Source: JACIWB01 sp038818725 (GTDB lineage Archaea; Thermoplasmatota; E2; UBA202; JdFR-43). From it: a stretch of 53,501 nucleotides of DNA. The notes beneath the pieces were generated by a model. It ran no database searches. It saw only the letters and a list, made by a program, of their open reading frames with translations, and was not told the DNA's origin. Position 1 is the stretch's first letter; each line of letters starts with the position of its first letter. This document shows positions 18,008 through 25,499 of this stretch, piece after piece. Location: assembly GCA_038818725.1 (NCBI GenBank), contig JAWAYL010000004.1, forward strand, positions 1 through 53,501. The letters run 5' to 3'. Made by a program: the position numbers and the translations under genes.

Positions 18008-18544
18008 ATGAAAGACGAAATAATAGATTTTTTTAAAAATATAAAAAACGAGAGTTTGAAAAAGCATATGATCGCAGTATCTAGTATTATGAAAAAACTT
18101 GCCAAAAGATTTAATGAAGATGAAAATATATGGGGGATGGTAGGGCTATTACATGATATAGACTATGAAATAGCGAGCATTGAAGAGCATGGAAAAATAT
18201 CAGCAGAAATGCTTAAAGATAAATTACCATCCTTTGCATTACATGCAATAATGGCACATAACGAAAAAACAGGATTTAAGCCAAATGATAGGATTGATTA
18301 TTCACTGATTGCTTGTGACGCCATTTCAGGGCTAATAGTTTCAACAGCTCTTGTAATGCCAAATAAAAAAATTTCAGAAATAAAAATTGATACGCTAAAA
18401 AACAAATTTAAGGATAAGTCTTTTGCGAGAAAAATTGATAGGGAAAAGATAAAATATTGTGAGAAAGTTGGCTTATCTTTAGATGAATTTTTCTCTATAT
18501 CACTTGATGCAATGAATGAAATAGCAGATAAAATAGGCTTATAG
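18008..18544 (+). CDS. HD-domain phosphohydrolase
   Basis: 178 residues with the HD-domain layout: an early histidine (KKHMIAVSSIM), the central HD pair in GLLHDIDYE, a histidine in EEHGKISAEML, and AHNEKTGF and ACDAISGL further on. Similar proteins are annotated as HDIG-type hydrolases acting on nucleotides or phosphate esters. The gene starts 15 bp after the HAD gene and may share its transcript; an A/T box at 17983-17992 could also start it. Its end overlaps purA by 6 bp in convergent orientation. Substrate unknown. Confidence 0.8.
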   Translation: MKDEIIDFFKNIKNESLKKHMIAVSSIMKKLAKRFNEDENIWGMVGLLHDIDYEIASIEEHGKISAEMLKDKLPSFALHAIMAHNEKTGFKPNDRIDYSLIACDAISGLIVSTALVMPNKKISEIKIDTLKNKFKDKSFARKIDREKIKYCEKVGLSLDEFFSISLDAMNEIADKIGL

Positions 18545-19792
18545 GATAATTGTATCCTCTCTATCTTCGCCAGTAGATATTATTTTTATAGGTGTTTTCA
18601 AAAAATCAGAAATAAAATCTATATATTTAATTGCATTTTTTGGAAGCTCTTCATATTTTCTTTTCCCTCTTGCTGCATCCCATCCTTTAAATTCTTCATA
18701 AATTGGTTTGCATTTTTCAAGAACTTCTATTGAAGACGGAAATTTCTCAATTGTTTTTCCCTCATATTCATAAGCAATACATACCTTAATTTTTTCAAGC
18801 CCATCAAGCACATCAAGCTTTGTAATGGCAATTTCATCAACCCCATTCACCATAACTGCATATTTTGCAGAAACCATATCAAGCCAACCACATCTCCTCC
18901 TCCTTCCAGTTGTTGTGCCATACTCGTGTCCTTTCTCTGCCAGATGAATCCCTTCTTTCCCAAATTCCTCAGTAGGCATCGCCCCCATTCCAACTCTGGT
19001 TACATATGCTTTCATAACTCCTATGATTTTGTCTATCTTCTTGGGACTTATGCCCGCCCCCGCGCACACGCCACCTGCAACAGTATTAGAAGATGTAGTA
19101 TAAGGATATGTTCCATGGTCTATATCAAGCAAAAATCCTTGTGCCCCTTCAAAAAGAATTTTTTTATCATCTATTATGCTGTTAAGAAAATAAGATGTGT
19201 CATTAACATATTTTTCTAATTTTTTTCCATAAAAAACATATTCTCTTAAAATTTCATCCTCCTTCAAATCAATTCCATATGAAGAAAATAGTTTTTGTTT
19301 TACTAAAAATATTTTTTGCAAAACAGTCCTAAGTCTATTTTCATCTATAATGTCAATCATTCTTATCCCATATCTTGCAAATTTATCTGAATAGCAAGGA
19401 CCTATCCCTCTTTTAGTTGTGCCAATTTTTTTATCTTTCATAAAATCTTCTTGCAAGGAATCAAAAATTATATGATATGGCATTATAACATTTGCTCTGT
19501 CACTCACCATTAAATCTACGCTTATTTTGTTTGTCCTAAGATTTTCTATTTCATCAATTAAAACTTTTGGATCCACAACAACACCATTCGCAATAATTAC
19601 TTTTTTTCCTCTTATAACACCTGATGGCATAAGATGGAACTTAAAAGTTTTTCCTCCTGCAACAACTGTATGGCCGGCGTTGCTTCCGCCTTGATAGCGA
19701 ACAACGCAATCAGCGAAAGAGGAGAAATAATCAGTTATTTTTCCCTTACCTTCATCTCCCCATTGCAAACCAACTATTACTTCAGAAGGCAT
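18539..19792 (-). CDS. purA: Adenylosuccinate synthetase
   Basis: 417 residues. The N-terminal P-loop-like GDEGKGK with catalytic Asp13, the GGSNAGHTVV segment, GTTKRGIGP, the EGAQG loop and TTTGRRRRCGW are all diagnostic. The enzyme joins IMP and aspartate with GTP, the first step from IMP to AMP. It is the second gene after the coiled-coil protein gene, whose stop shares one base with the purA start, implying coupling. Its length is near the usual 420-430 residues, so nothing is missing. Confidence 0.96.
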   Translation of the reverse strand: MPSEVIVGLQWGDEGKGKITDYFSSFADCVVRYQGGSNAGHTVVAGGKTFKFHLMPSGVIRGKKVIIANGVVVDPKVLIDEIENLRTNKISVDLMVSDRANVIMPYHIIFDSLQEDFMKDKKIGTTKRGIGPCYSDKFARYGIRMIDIIDENRLRTVLQKIFLVKQKLFSSYGIDLKEDEILREYVFYGKKLEKYVNDTSYFLNSIIDDKKILFEGAQGFLLDIDHGTYPYTTSSNTVAGGVCAGAGISPKKIDKIIGVMKAYVTRVGMGAMPTEEFGKEGIHLAEKGHEYGTTTGRRRRCGWLDMVSAKYAVMVNGVDEIAITKLDVLDGLEKIKVCIAYEYEGKTIEKFPSSIEVLEKCKPIYEEFKGWDAARGKRKYEELPKNAIKYIDFISDFLKTPIKIISTGEDREDTIIL

Positions 19793-20679
19793 TATAATCC
19801 GATTGATATTTTTCCTTCTTTCTTTAATTTTTCCATATTTTCTTCAATAAATTTCTCAATCTCTTCCTCTCCTATCTGTTTTGCGTGTATATTGAATTCT
19901 TCCAGCATTTTCATTGCCTTTTCATATCTTTCCCTTCTTTCTTTTCTTATAGCAAGTATTTTATTCCTCATTTCAACAGCTTTTGCATGATATTCGTCCG
20001 CTTTTTTCTTTAACTCCATGTATTCCTTATGTTTTTCATTTGCTTTATTTATGAGTTTAGATATTTCTTCAACAATTTTTAAGAATTTATTATGTTGCTC
20101 CTGACTACTCTGATAAAATTTAATCACCATTTCGTGTTCTTTATCCGCTTCATTAAAAAGTTTATTTATTGATTCCTCTAAATTTTCTAAATCCACTTCA
20201 ACTTTTTGCTGTGCATCCAACTCATTCTTCAATCTTTCATATTCTTTCTTTTTTTCCTTTATTTCTTTTATGAGTTTTTCCTCTTCTTTTGGGGAAAGAG
20301 GAACTGTTTCCTGTTGATATTCAAGATTTTTAATCTCTATTCTAAGCTCTTCAGCCCTTATAAAAATATTATTACTCTGATATTTTTTTCTCTGCTCCTT
20401 CTTCTTTTTTATCAATTCTTTTGCCTGCTGATGATATTCATCTCTTCTTTTTTTATGTTCTCTCATTTGCCTAACAAGCTCATCTCTGATAGCCTTTGTC
20501 TTTTCCATTTCCTCCATTAGCTTCTTTTTTTCCTCATTAAGCAAGTCTCTTTCCTCTTTTAACAGCTTGGCTTTTCTATTGAACTCATCTCTTTTTTCAC
20601 ATAACTGACGATATTTTTCCTCTGCTTTTTCAAGCTCCTTCTTAAGTTCTTGTGAGGGAAGAGAAGCCAGCTCTTCCAT
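19792..20679 (-). CDS. Archaeal coiled-coil protein (COG1340 type)
   Basis: 295 residues made almost entirely of charged heptad-type helix rich in Lys, Glu and Arg from about residue 8 to 285, with no membrane segment. It resembles COG1340, a conserved archaeal coiled-coil family of unknown function. It is likely an elongated dimer, perhaps a structural or scaffolding protein. It is transcribed upstream of purA with a 1-bp overlap; the pairing says little about role. A TATA-like box at 20698-20708 lies 24 bp before the ATG. Confidence 0.75.
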   Translation of the reverse strand: MEELASLPSQELKKELEKAEEKYRQLCEKRDEFNRKAKLLKEERDLLNEEKKKLMEEMEKTKAIRDELVRQMREHKKRRDEYHQQAKELIKKKKEQRKKYQSNNIFIRAEELRIEIKNLEYQQETVPLSPKEEEKLIKEIKEKKKEYERLKNELDAQQKVEVDLENLEESINKLFNEADKEHEMVIKFYQSSQEQHNKFLKIVEEISKLINKANEKHKEYMELKKKADEYHAKAVEMRNKILAIRKERRERYEKAMKMLEEFNIHAKQIGEEEIEKFIEENMEKLKKEGKISIGL

Positions 20680-20697
20680 TAGATGGTAATATTATCT

Positions 20698-20708
20698 ATA
20701 ATAAAAAT
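20698..20708 (-). promoter_or_regulatory. TATA-like box for coiled-coil/purA unit
   Basis: TATAATAAAAA (plus strand) is centred 24 bp before the ATG at 20679. It sits between the tRNA 3' end and the gene, so purA can be transcribed independently of the tRNA. Confidence 0.5.
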
Positions 20709-20715
20709 TTTTGGA

Positions 20716-20788
20716 TGGGCCCGCCCGGATTTGAACCGGAGTCTCTGGCTCCCAAGGCCAAAAGGATACCAGGCTACCCCACGGGCCC
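20716..20788 (-). tRNA. tRNA-Pro (anticodon UGG)
   Basis: A 73-base cloverleaf on the minus strand. The acceptor stem GGGCCCG pairs perfectly with CGGGCCC and is followed by discriminator A. The D-arm, the anticodon stem TTGGC/GCCAG with loop CTTGGGA (anticodon TGG), and the T-arm with GGTTCAAATCC all fit. CCA is not encoded, since the bases after the discriminator are TCC. No intron is present. The acceptor and T stems are far more G/C-rich than the surroundings, as expected of a structural RNA. Confidence 0.96.
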
Positions 20789-20831
20789 ATAAAAATCGTA
20801 AATTAAAAAAGGATATAAAACTTTTCTATTC

Positions 20832-21488
20832 ATGAAAAAAATTGCCGCATATCTCGTGTTACTCTTTACCCTCTTCATTATATATTCTTCTGTAGCAATG
20901 AGTTTATTTTTTAATTCAGGTTTTGAAATTTCTTCTTACACTTTGATTTTTGGTTTAATTTTCAATTTTTTAATAATGTTTATTCCATCTCTCCTTTTCG
21001 TTTATCTATATTATGAAGGAAATATCATGAAAAATCTTTATTTCAGAAAAGAAGAGGCCATAAAGTCTATATTTTTTGGATTTTTAGCAACATTAATTTT
21101 TATCTTTATCCAAGGAATGATATTAATAATTACGGGTTATGAGGAAAGCAACCCGCTGGCGGAAAAAATTGTTGAAATCGTAAGAGGAAATTTATTTCTT
21201 TTATTTTTTATACCACTTATATCATCTATAAGTGAGGAAACTTTTTATAGAGGAGTAATTCAAAATTTACTCGAGCAAAAGTTGGGCATTTATTCGATTT
21301 TTCTAACATCTATAATTTTTGCAGTCGCACATCTTGAATATAAAACAGTTTTTCAAATTTTGATGCCTTTCTTTTCTGGAATTCTTCTGGGTTTTTTAAT
21401 GTATAAATTTAAAAACATTTTTGCACCAATATCAGCTCATTTCTTTTATAATTTTTTTAGCTTGTTTTTTAGCGTTTTTTATGGATAA
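20832..21488 (+). CDS. CPBP-family intramembrane metalloprotease
   Basis: 218 residues with about six to eight membrane segments. The catalytic motifs of CAAX protease/bacteriocin-processing (CPBP) proteins are present: EETFYRG, then FAVAHLEY and a late SAHFFYNFF. These Glu and His residues form the intramembrane metal site. Family members process prenylated or secreted peptides; the substrate here is unknown. The gene stands alone between the tRNA and coaBC. The A/T-rich stretch at 20800-20821 probably holds promoters for it and the divergent tRNA. Confidence 0.85.
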   Translation: MKKIAAYLVLLFTLFIIYSSVAMSLFFNSGFEISSYTLIFGLIFNFLIMFIPSLLFVYLYYEGNIMKNLYFRKEEAIKSIFFGFLATLIFIFIQGMILIITGYEESNPLAEKIVEIVRGNLFLLFFIPLISSISEETFYRGVIQNLLEQKLGIYSIFLTSIIFAVAHLEYKTVFQILMPFFSGILLGFLMYKFKNIFAPISAHFFYNFFSLFFSVFYG

Positions 21489-21510
21489 ATGTAAATCATT
21501 TTCATTAACT

Positions 21511-21519
21511 TTATTTATC
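21511..21519 (+). promoter_or_regulatory. TATA-like box for coaBC
   Basis: TTATTTATC is centred about 22 bp before the GTG at 21537, supporting the GTG as a leaderless start. Confidence 0.45.
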
Positions 21520-21536
21520 CAAAAATAATTAAAGAT

Positions 21537-22676
21537 GTGCATCCAAGTGAGAGAATAAAAGGAGAAAAGAGCAAAAAATTATGGAATAAAAAAATTGCCT
21601 TCGGAATCACTGGTAGCATTGCTGCTATTGAATGTGTAAAAATAGCCCACGAGCTTATAAGGCATGGAGCAAATGTTTTTCCAATAATGACAAAAGATGC
21701 TTGCAATATATTGCACCCTGAAGCAATGAAATACGCAACAGGAAATGATGCAATAGTTGAATTGACAGGAAATGTAGAACATGTCTCTCTTGACGCTGAC
21801 TTACTTCTGATTGCTCCATGCACAGCAAACACAATTTCCAAAATTGCAAATGGCATCGCAGATAATGCCCTTACTACTTTTGCTCTTACTTTCGAGAATA
21901 AAATTTTAATTGCCCCTGCAATGCATGAAAAAATGTTTAAAAATAAATTTATTGAGGAAAATATAAGAAAATGCATTGAAAGAGGAATTAAATTTATTTT
22001 CCCTAAAATTGAGGAAGGAAAAGCAAAGATGGCAGGCAATGAAGAAATAGTTGAAACAGTTATAAGAGAGTTAAGAGGAAAAGATAAAGAAGGGAAAAAA
22101 GTACTTGTTATAGGCGGCTCAACATATGAGCCCATAGATGATGTAAGGGTTTTAACAAACCTTTCTTCTGGAAAAATGGCGAGAGCAATTTCAATAGAAG
22201 CATATGAAAGAGGGGCAAATGTTGAAACATGGTTTGGTGGAATAAGTAGCTTCCCTTTTATTCCAAATAAAAGTTTTTTTACAATAAAAGATTTAATAAA
22301 TCTTATTAAAAAAGCAAAAAAATATGATGCAATCATAAATTGTGCAGCAATTTCAGATTTCATTGTAAAAAAAAGAAAAGGAAAAATAGAGAGTGGAAAA
22401 AAATTTAGTATTTCTCTTAATCCTTCTCCAAGAATAAATCCGATGCTTAAGAAAATAGGTAAAGTTGTTATTGGTTTCAAGCTAGAAGATAAAAATATTT
22501 TTGAAAGAGCGCATAAAAGGCTTTTAGAAGACGAGATAGATTATATAATAGGAAATAAAATTAATAGTATAGGAAAAGATTATACGGAGATATGGATAAT
22601 AGGAGAAAAAGGATTAATTGAAAAAGTCAAAGGTAAAAAAGAAGAAATTGCCAAAAATATTGTTGATTTAATATGA
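21537..22676 (+). CDS. coaBC: Bifunctional phosphopantothenoylcysteine decarboxylase/synthetase
   Basis: 379 residues from a GTG. The N-terminal flavoprotein decarboxylase (CoaC) shows GITGSIAAIE, the active-site histidine in VEHVSL, APCTANTISKIANGIADN and PAMHEKMF. The C-terminal synthetase (CoaB) starts near residue 185 with GGSTYEPIDDVRVLTN and LSSGKMA. Together they make 4'-phosphopantetheine from 4'-phosphopantothenate and cysteine in CoA synthesis. The stop overlaps the pantoate kinase start by 4 bp, linking two CoA-pathway genes. An unusual feature is a roughly 18-residue charged extension before the flavodoxin-like core. A shorter start is possible, but the promoter spacing favours the GTG. 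Confidence 0.95.
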   Translation: MHPSERIKGEKSKKLWNKKIAFGITGSIAAIECVKIAHELIRHGANVFPIMTKDACNILHPEAMKYATGNDAIVELTGNVEHVSLDADLLLIAPCTANTISKIANGIADNALTTFALTFENKILIAPAMHEKMFKNKFIEENIRKCIERGIKFIFPKIEEGKAKMAGNEEIVETVIRELRGKDKEGKKVLVIGGSTYEPIDDVRVLTNLSSGKMARAISIEAYERGANVETWFGGISSFPFIPNKSFFTIKDLINLIKKAKKYDAIINCAAISDFIVKKRKGKIESGKKFSISLNPSPRINPMLKKIGKVVIGFKLEDKNIFERAHKRLLEDEIDYIIGNKINSIGKDYTEIWIIGEKGLIEKVKGKKEEIAKNIVDLI

Positions 22677-23512
22677 AAGTAATTGCTTTTGCCCCTGCCC
22701 ACATAACAGGTTTTTTTGAAATATTTTTAAAAGAAAATAGTGAAGAAAGTGGTTCAAGAGGAGCAGGATTTTGCCTCTCTCTTGGTAGCTATGCATCAGC
22801 TGAAAAAATTGATAAAAAAAATATAGTAATTGAAGGGAATATTGGAAATGGTGAAGTTACGAAAGTTGCTTTAAAAAAAATTGCAGAAGGAGTGAAGGTG
22901 AGAGTTAAAAATCAACTCCCTTTTTCTCAAGGGTTTGGCATCAGTGCAAGCTCAACACTTTCATCTTGCCTTGCGGCTTCTAAGCTTTTAAAAATTGATC
23001 CATCAAAAGCAATAAAGGCGGCGCATGCGGCTGAAGTAGAAAGTAGAACTGGTCTTGGAGATGTGGTTGCCTCCTCAATTGGAGGAATGGAAATTAGGTT
23101 GAAAGAGGGAGTAAATGGGGTAATAAAGAAGATTGATTTGCATAAGAAAATAATTGTTGCTGTTATTGGTAAAAAAATTCATACAAAAAACATAATAGGA
23201 GACGAAAATAGGAGAGATATTATAAATGATGTTGGAAGAGAATGTTTAAAAAAATTTGTCAGCAAGCCAACTATAGAGAACTTTTTTGATTTGTCTTTTT
23301 ATTTTGCTGAAAATAGCGGGCTTGTAAGTGAAAAAATGAGAAGAATTTTAAAATATGCAAACATAATAGGAAAAGCATCGATGTGCATGATTGGAAATTC
23401 TGTTTTTGCAATTTACAATAGGAAGATTGAAAAATTTCTCTCAAAATATGAAAAATATGTTTGCAATATAGATAATTATGGAGCAAGAATATTAACAACC
23501 TTTTTCCCTTAA
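22673..23512 (+). CDS. Archaeal pantoate kinase (GHMP family)
   Basis: 279 residues. The N-terminal PAHITGFFEI and GSRGAGFCL stretches, the GHMP ATP loop LPFSQGFGISASST and RTGLGDVVAS match the archaeal pantoate kinase type. In archaea this enzyme phosphorylates pantoate, and phosphopantothenate synthetase then adds beta-alanine, replacing bacterial PanC and CoaA. The adjacent coaBC supports the assignment. The partner phosphopantothenate synthetase is not in the window. The last 21 bp overlap the 3' end of a tiny minus-strand gene. Confidence 0.9.
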   Translation: MKVIAFAPAHITGFFEIFLKENSEESGSRGAGFCLSLGSYASAEKIDKKNIVIEGNIGNGEVTKVALKKIAEGVKVRVKNQLPFSQGFGISASSTLSSCLAASKLLKIDPSKAIKAAHAAEVESRTGLGDVVASSIGGMEIRLKEGVNGVIKKIDLHKKIIVAVIGKKIHTKNIIGDENRRDIINDVGRECLKKFVSKPTIENFFDLSFYFAENSGLVSEKMRRILKYANIIGKASMCMIGNSVFAIYNRKIEKFLSKYEKYVCNIDNYGARILTTFFP

Positions 23513-23602
23513 ATGTTTTTTAAAGCATTCTTTATGCCAGTACTTGCCATTTTTATAAATTTCATCTTTTTCTATTTCTTTTTTGCAATATGAACATTCC
23601 AT
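23492..23602 (-). CDS. 36-residue zinc-knuckle mini-protein
   Basis: A short open frame with Cys3-x2-Cys6 and His23-x2-Cys26, spaced like half of a LIM or treble-clef zinc finger, in a very basic sequence ending KKHLREKGC. Support that it is real: the four ligands are ideally spaced, and a TATA-like box (23621-23630) lies 24 bp upstream of the ATG, the same geometry as established genes nearby. It sits 27 bp after tgtA and its end overlaps pantoate kinase tail to tail. Function is unknown; a nucleic-acid or protein-binding zinc knuckle is plausible. It could also be expressed as a tgtA readthrough product. Confidence 0.6.
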   Translation of the reverse strand: MECSYCKKEIEKDEIYKNGKYWHKECFKKHLREKGC

Positions 23603-23620
23603 GCTGATAAATATTTTTGG

Positions 23621-23630
23621 TTTTATAAAT
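23621..23630 (-). promoter_or_regulatory. TATA-like box for the mini zinc protein
   Basis: TTTTATAAAT (plus strand) is centred 24 bp from the ATG at 23602 and touches the last base of the tgtA stop codon, so the small gene has its own predicted promoter. Confidence 0.5.
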
Positions 23631-25498
23631 TAAATTGATTCTCTTGTTATAACTGCGATACCTCTTTCAAAATCAATCATTTCTTCTCTATTTAGCATAC
23701 ATTGTCCAACTGCAATAAGCTCGTCCTCCTTATTTACTATCAATGCTTCATCATATGGTCTCAATTGGTTGCAAGCATCTAATACAAATTTTGCAAAAAC
23801 ATTTTTTCCTTTTTTTACAAATGGTATAGCATCATCTGCAATATATACTCTCATTTTTGGTTGACTGAAATGTTTATGCAATATTTTTGCTCCTTCTTTT
23901 TTAAGAGTGAAAAAGCCATCAGACGCACGCATTGAAACAACGTGTTTCCCATCACAGATAACATTCCTTATTTTCCCTGTTTTTTTAGATTTAACTATCT
24001 CTATTTTTCCACTAAAAAGAGCGTTTCCTGCACCTTTTCCAAATTGATAATCAGCAATTGCCTTTATTTTTCTTAAATCAAAATCCCGACTTTTTTTTCC
24101 TGTCTTTTCATACTCAACATATTTTAAATTTTTTAATTTTCTCCATATCTTTGATTTTTCTTTTCTTGCTTCATAATCAAGATTTTCTGGAAAAATTGAT
24201 TGAGCAATTGGATAAATCTCATCAAGTTCTGCGGGAACTAAGCCAAAAGGAGATTCTATAAAAACATTTGCCTCAATTTCCTTTATCCATTCATTTTTAG
24301 TGGAATAGGGTTTTGGCAAATCATCAAAAATTACACTTTCATCAAAAAATGGTGTATATCTTTCAATAATTCTCTTCTGCAATCTATATACTATCGGACG
24401 ATGCATTGAATATTTGCTACTGTATATGAAAGCCCTATCTTTAGATATATTTTCATACCTTTCAAGCCATTTTTTATTTTTCTTCATTATTTCCATCGCT
24501 TCTATTAGCATTGGATGGCATGCTGCTCTTCTTTCAACAACTTCCATAAGATAACCATGTCTTATTGCTTCTCTAATTTTTTTTAATTCATTAAAAGCTT
24601 GTAAAAGATTATGCTTTGCAATAATTCTTTCTCTCTCTTTTCTTTCCATTTTCTTAATTTCATCTGCAGAATATGAATTACAAATCTTACAATTGCAAGG
24701 TATTTCTACCATTTCCTGAAGCTTTTTTGTTCCATCTGGAAATATAAATCTATTGTCCTTGGCATATTTAACATATGATGCAGAGTCAAAGATATCGCAA
24801 CCCAAGGCAACAGCCATTGGAAAAATCAATGGATGACCTGCTCCAAAAAGATGAACAGGCCTTGAAGGAGGAATATATTTTTTACACTCTATTATTATTT
24901 CAGCGAGTTTTTTATATTCTTGATTTTCCATCAGGGGAACAACACCACCTATAGGGTAAATATCTGCTCTTAATTTTGCCATCTCTTTTGAGCATTTTCT
25001 TCTCAAATCTCTGTAAATTCCTCCTTGAATTGTGCATGCAAGCAACATTTCTCCTTTTTCATTTATACTTTCTTTTGCTCTTCTTATTGTTTCCTCTGTC
25101 TCCTTTTTAACAATTTCATATTCTTTTTTTTCTGAAAATATATCAAGAATTGTTCCTATATCACTACCAATTTCTCTCTGAAATTTCAATATTTCAACAG
25201 CATCTATTTTTACTCCATATTTATAAATCTGAAAGGAGCCAGAATCTGTCATTATTGGTTTATTAAACTCAAGCATGGAATGCAAACCTTTCTCAATAGC
25301 TTCTTTTCTCAATTTTTCATCATTGTAGATGATATAAGAATTTGTTATTATGGCATCTGCCATCGGAATTTCATCAATTTTCACTAAATCTATATGAGGA
25401 TTTATCACTGGCAAAAGAGTTGGAGTTAAAATTTTACCATGTTTTGTATGGATTATACCAATTCTCGCAAGTCCATCCCTTGCTTTTATTTCAAACAT
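23630..25498 (-). CDS. tgtA: Archaeosine tRNA-guanine transglycosylase with PUA domain
   Basis: About 622 residues from ATG 25498, one base after the reductase stop; a longer in-frame reading would lie inside nrdJ. The TIM-barrel catalytic domain shows TDSGSFQIY, with nucleophile-region Asp, AcTIQGGIYRDLR-type residues, and the zinc site CNCKIC followed by a histidine about 22 residues on. After about residue 340 come the archaeal C1/C2 domains, and the last roughly 75 residues form a PUA domain (MRVYIADDAIPFVKKG). The enzyme replaces G15 of the tRNA D-loop with preQ0, the precursor of archaeosine. It is likely cotranscribed with nrdJ. Confidence 0.94.
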   Translation of the reverse strand: MFEIKARDGLARIGIIHTKHGKILTPTLLPVINPHIDLVKIDEIPMADAIITNSYIIYNDEKLRKEAIEKGLHSMLEFNKPIMTDSGSFQIYKYGVKIDAVEILKFQREIGSDIGTILDIFSEKKEYEIVKKETEETIRRAKESINEKGEMLLACTIQGGIYRDLRRKCSKEMAKLRADIYPIGGVVPLMENQEYKKLAEIIIECKKYIPPSRPVHLFGAGHPLIFPMAVALGCDIFDSASYVKYAKDNRFIFPDGTKKLQEMVEIPCNCKICNSYSADEIKKMERKERERIIAKHNLLQAFNELKKIREAIRHGYLMEVVERRAACHPMLIEAMEIMKKNKKWLERYENISKDRAFIYSSKYSMHRPIVYRLQKRIIERYTPFFDESVIFDDLPKPYSTKNEWIKEIEANVFIESPFGLVPAELDEIYPIAQSIFPENLDYEARKEKSKIWRKLKNLKYVEYEKTGKKSRDFDLRKIKAIADYQFGKGAGNALFSGKIEIVKSKKTGKIRNVICDGKHVVSMRASDGFFTLKKEGAKILHKHFSQPKMRVYIADDAIPFVKKGKNVFAKFVLDACNQLRPYDEALIVNKEDELIAVGQCMLNREEMIDFERGIAVITRESI

Positions 25499-25499
25499 T

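Noticed and set aside
21515..22480. A 321-codon open frame on the minus strand
   Set aside because: It lies wholly antisense to coaBC, whose motifs are intact. The translated product has no recognisable domain, and A/T-rich coding often leaves such mirror frames open.
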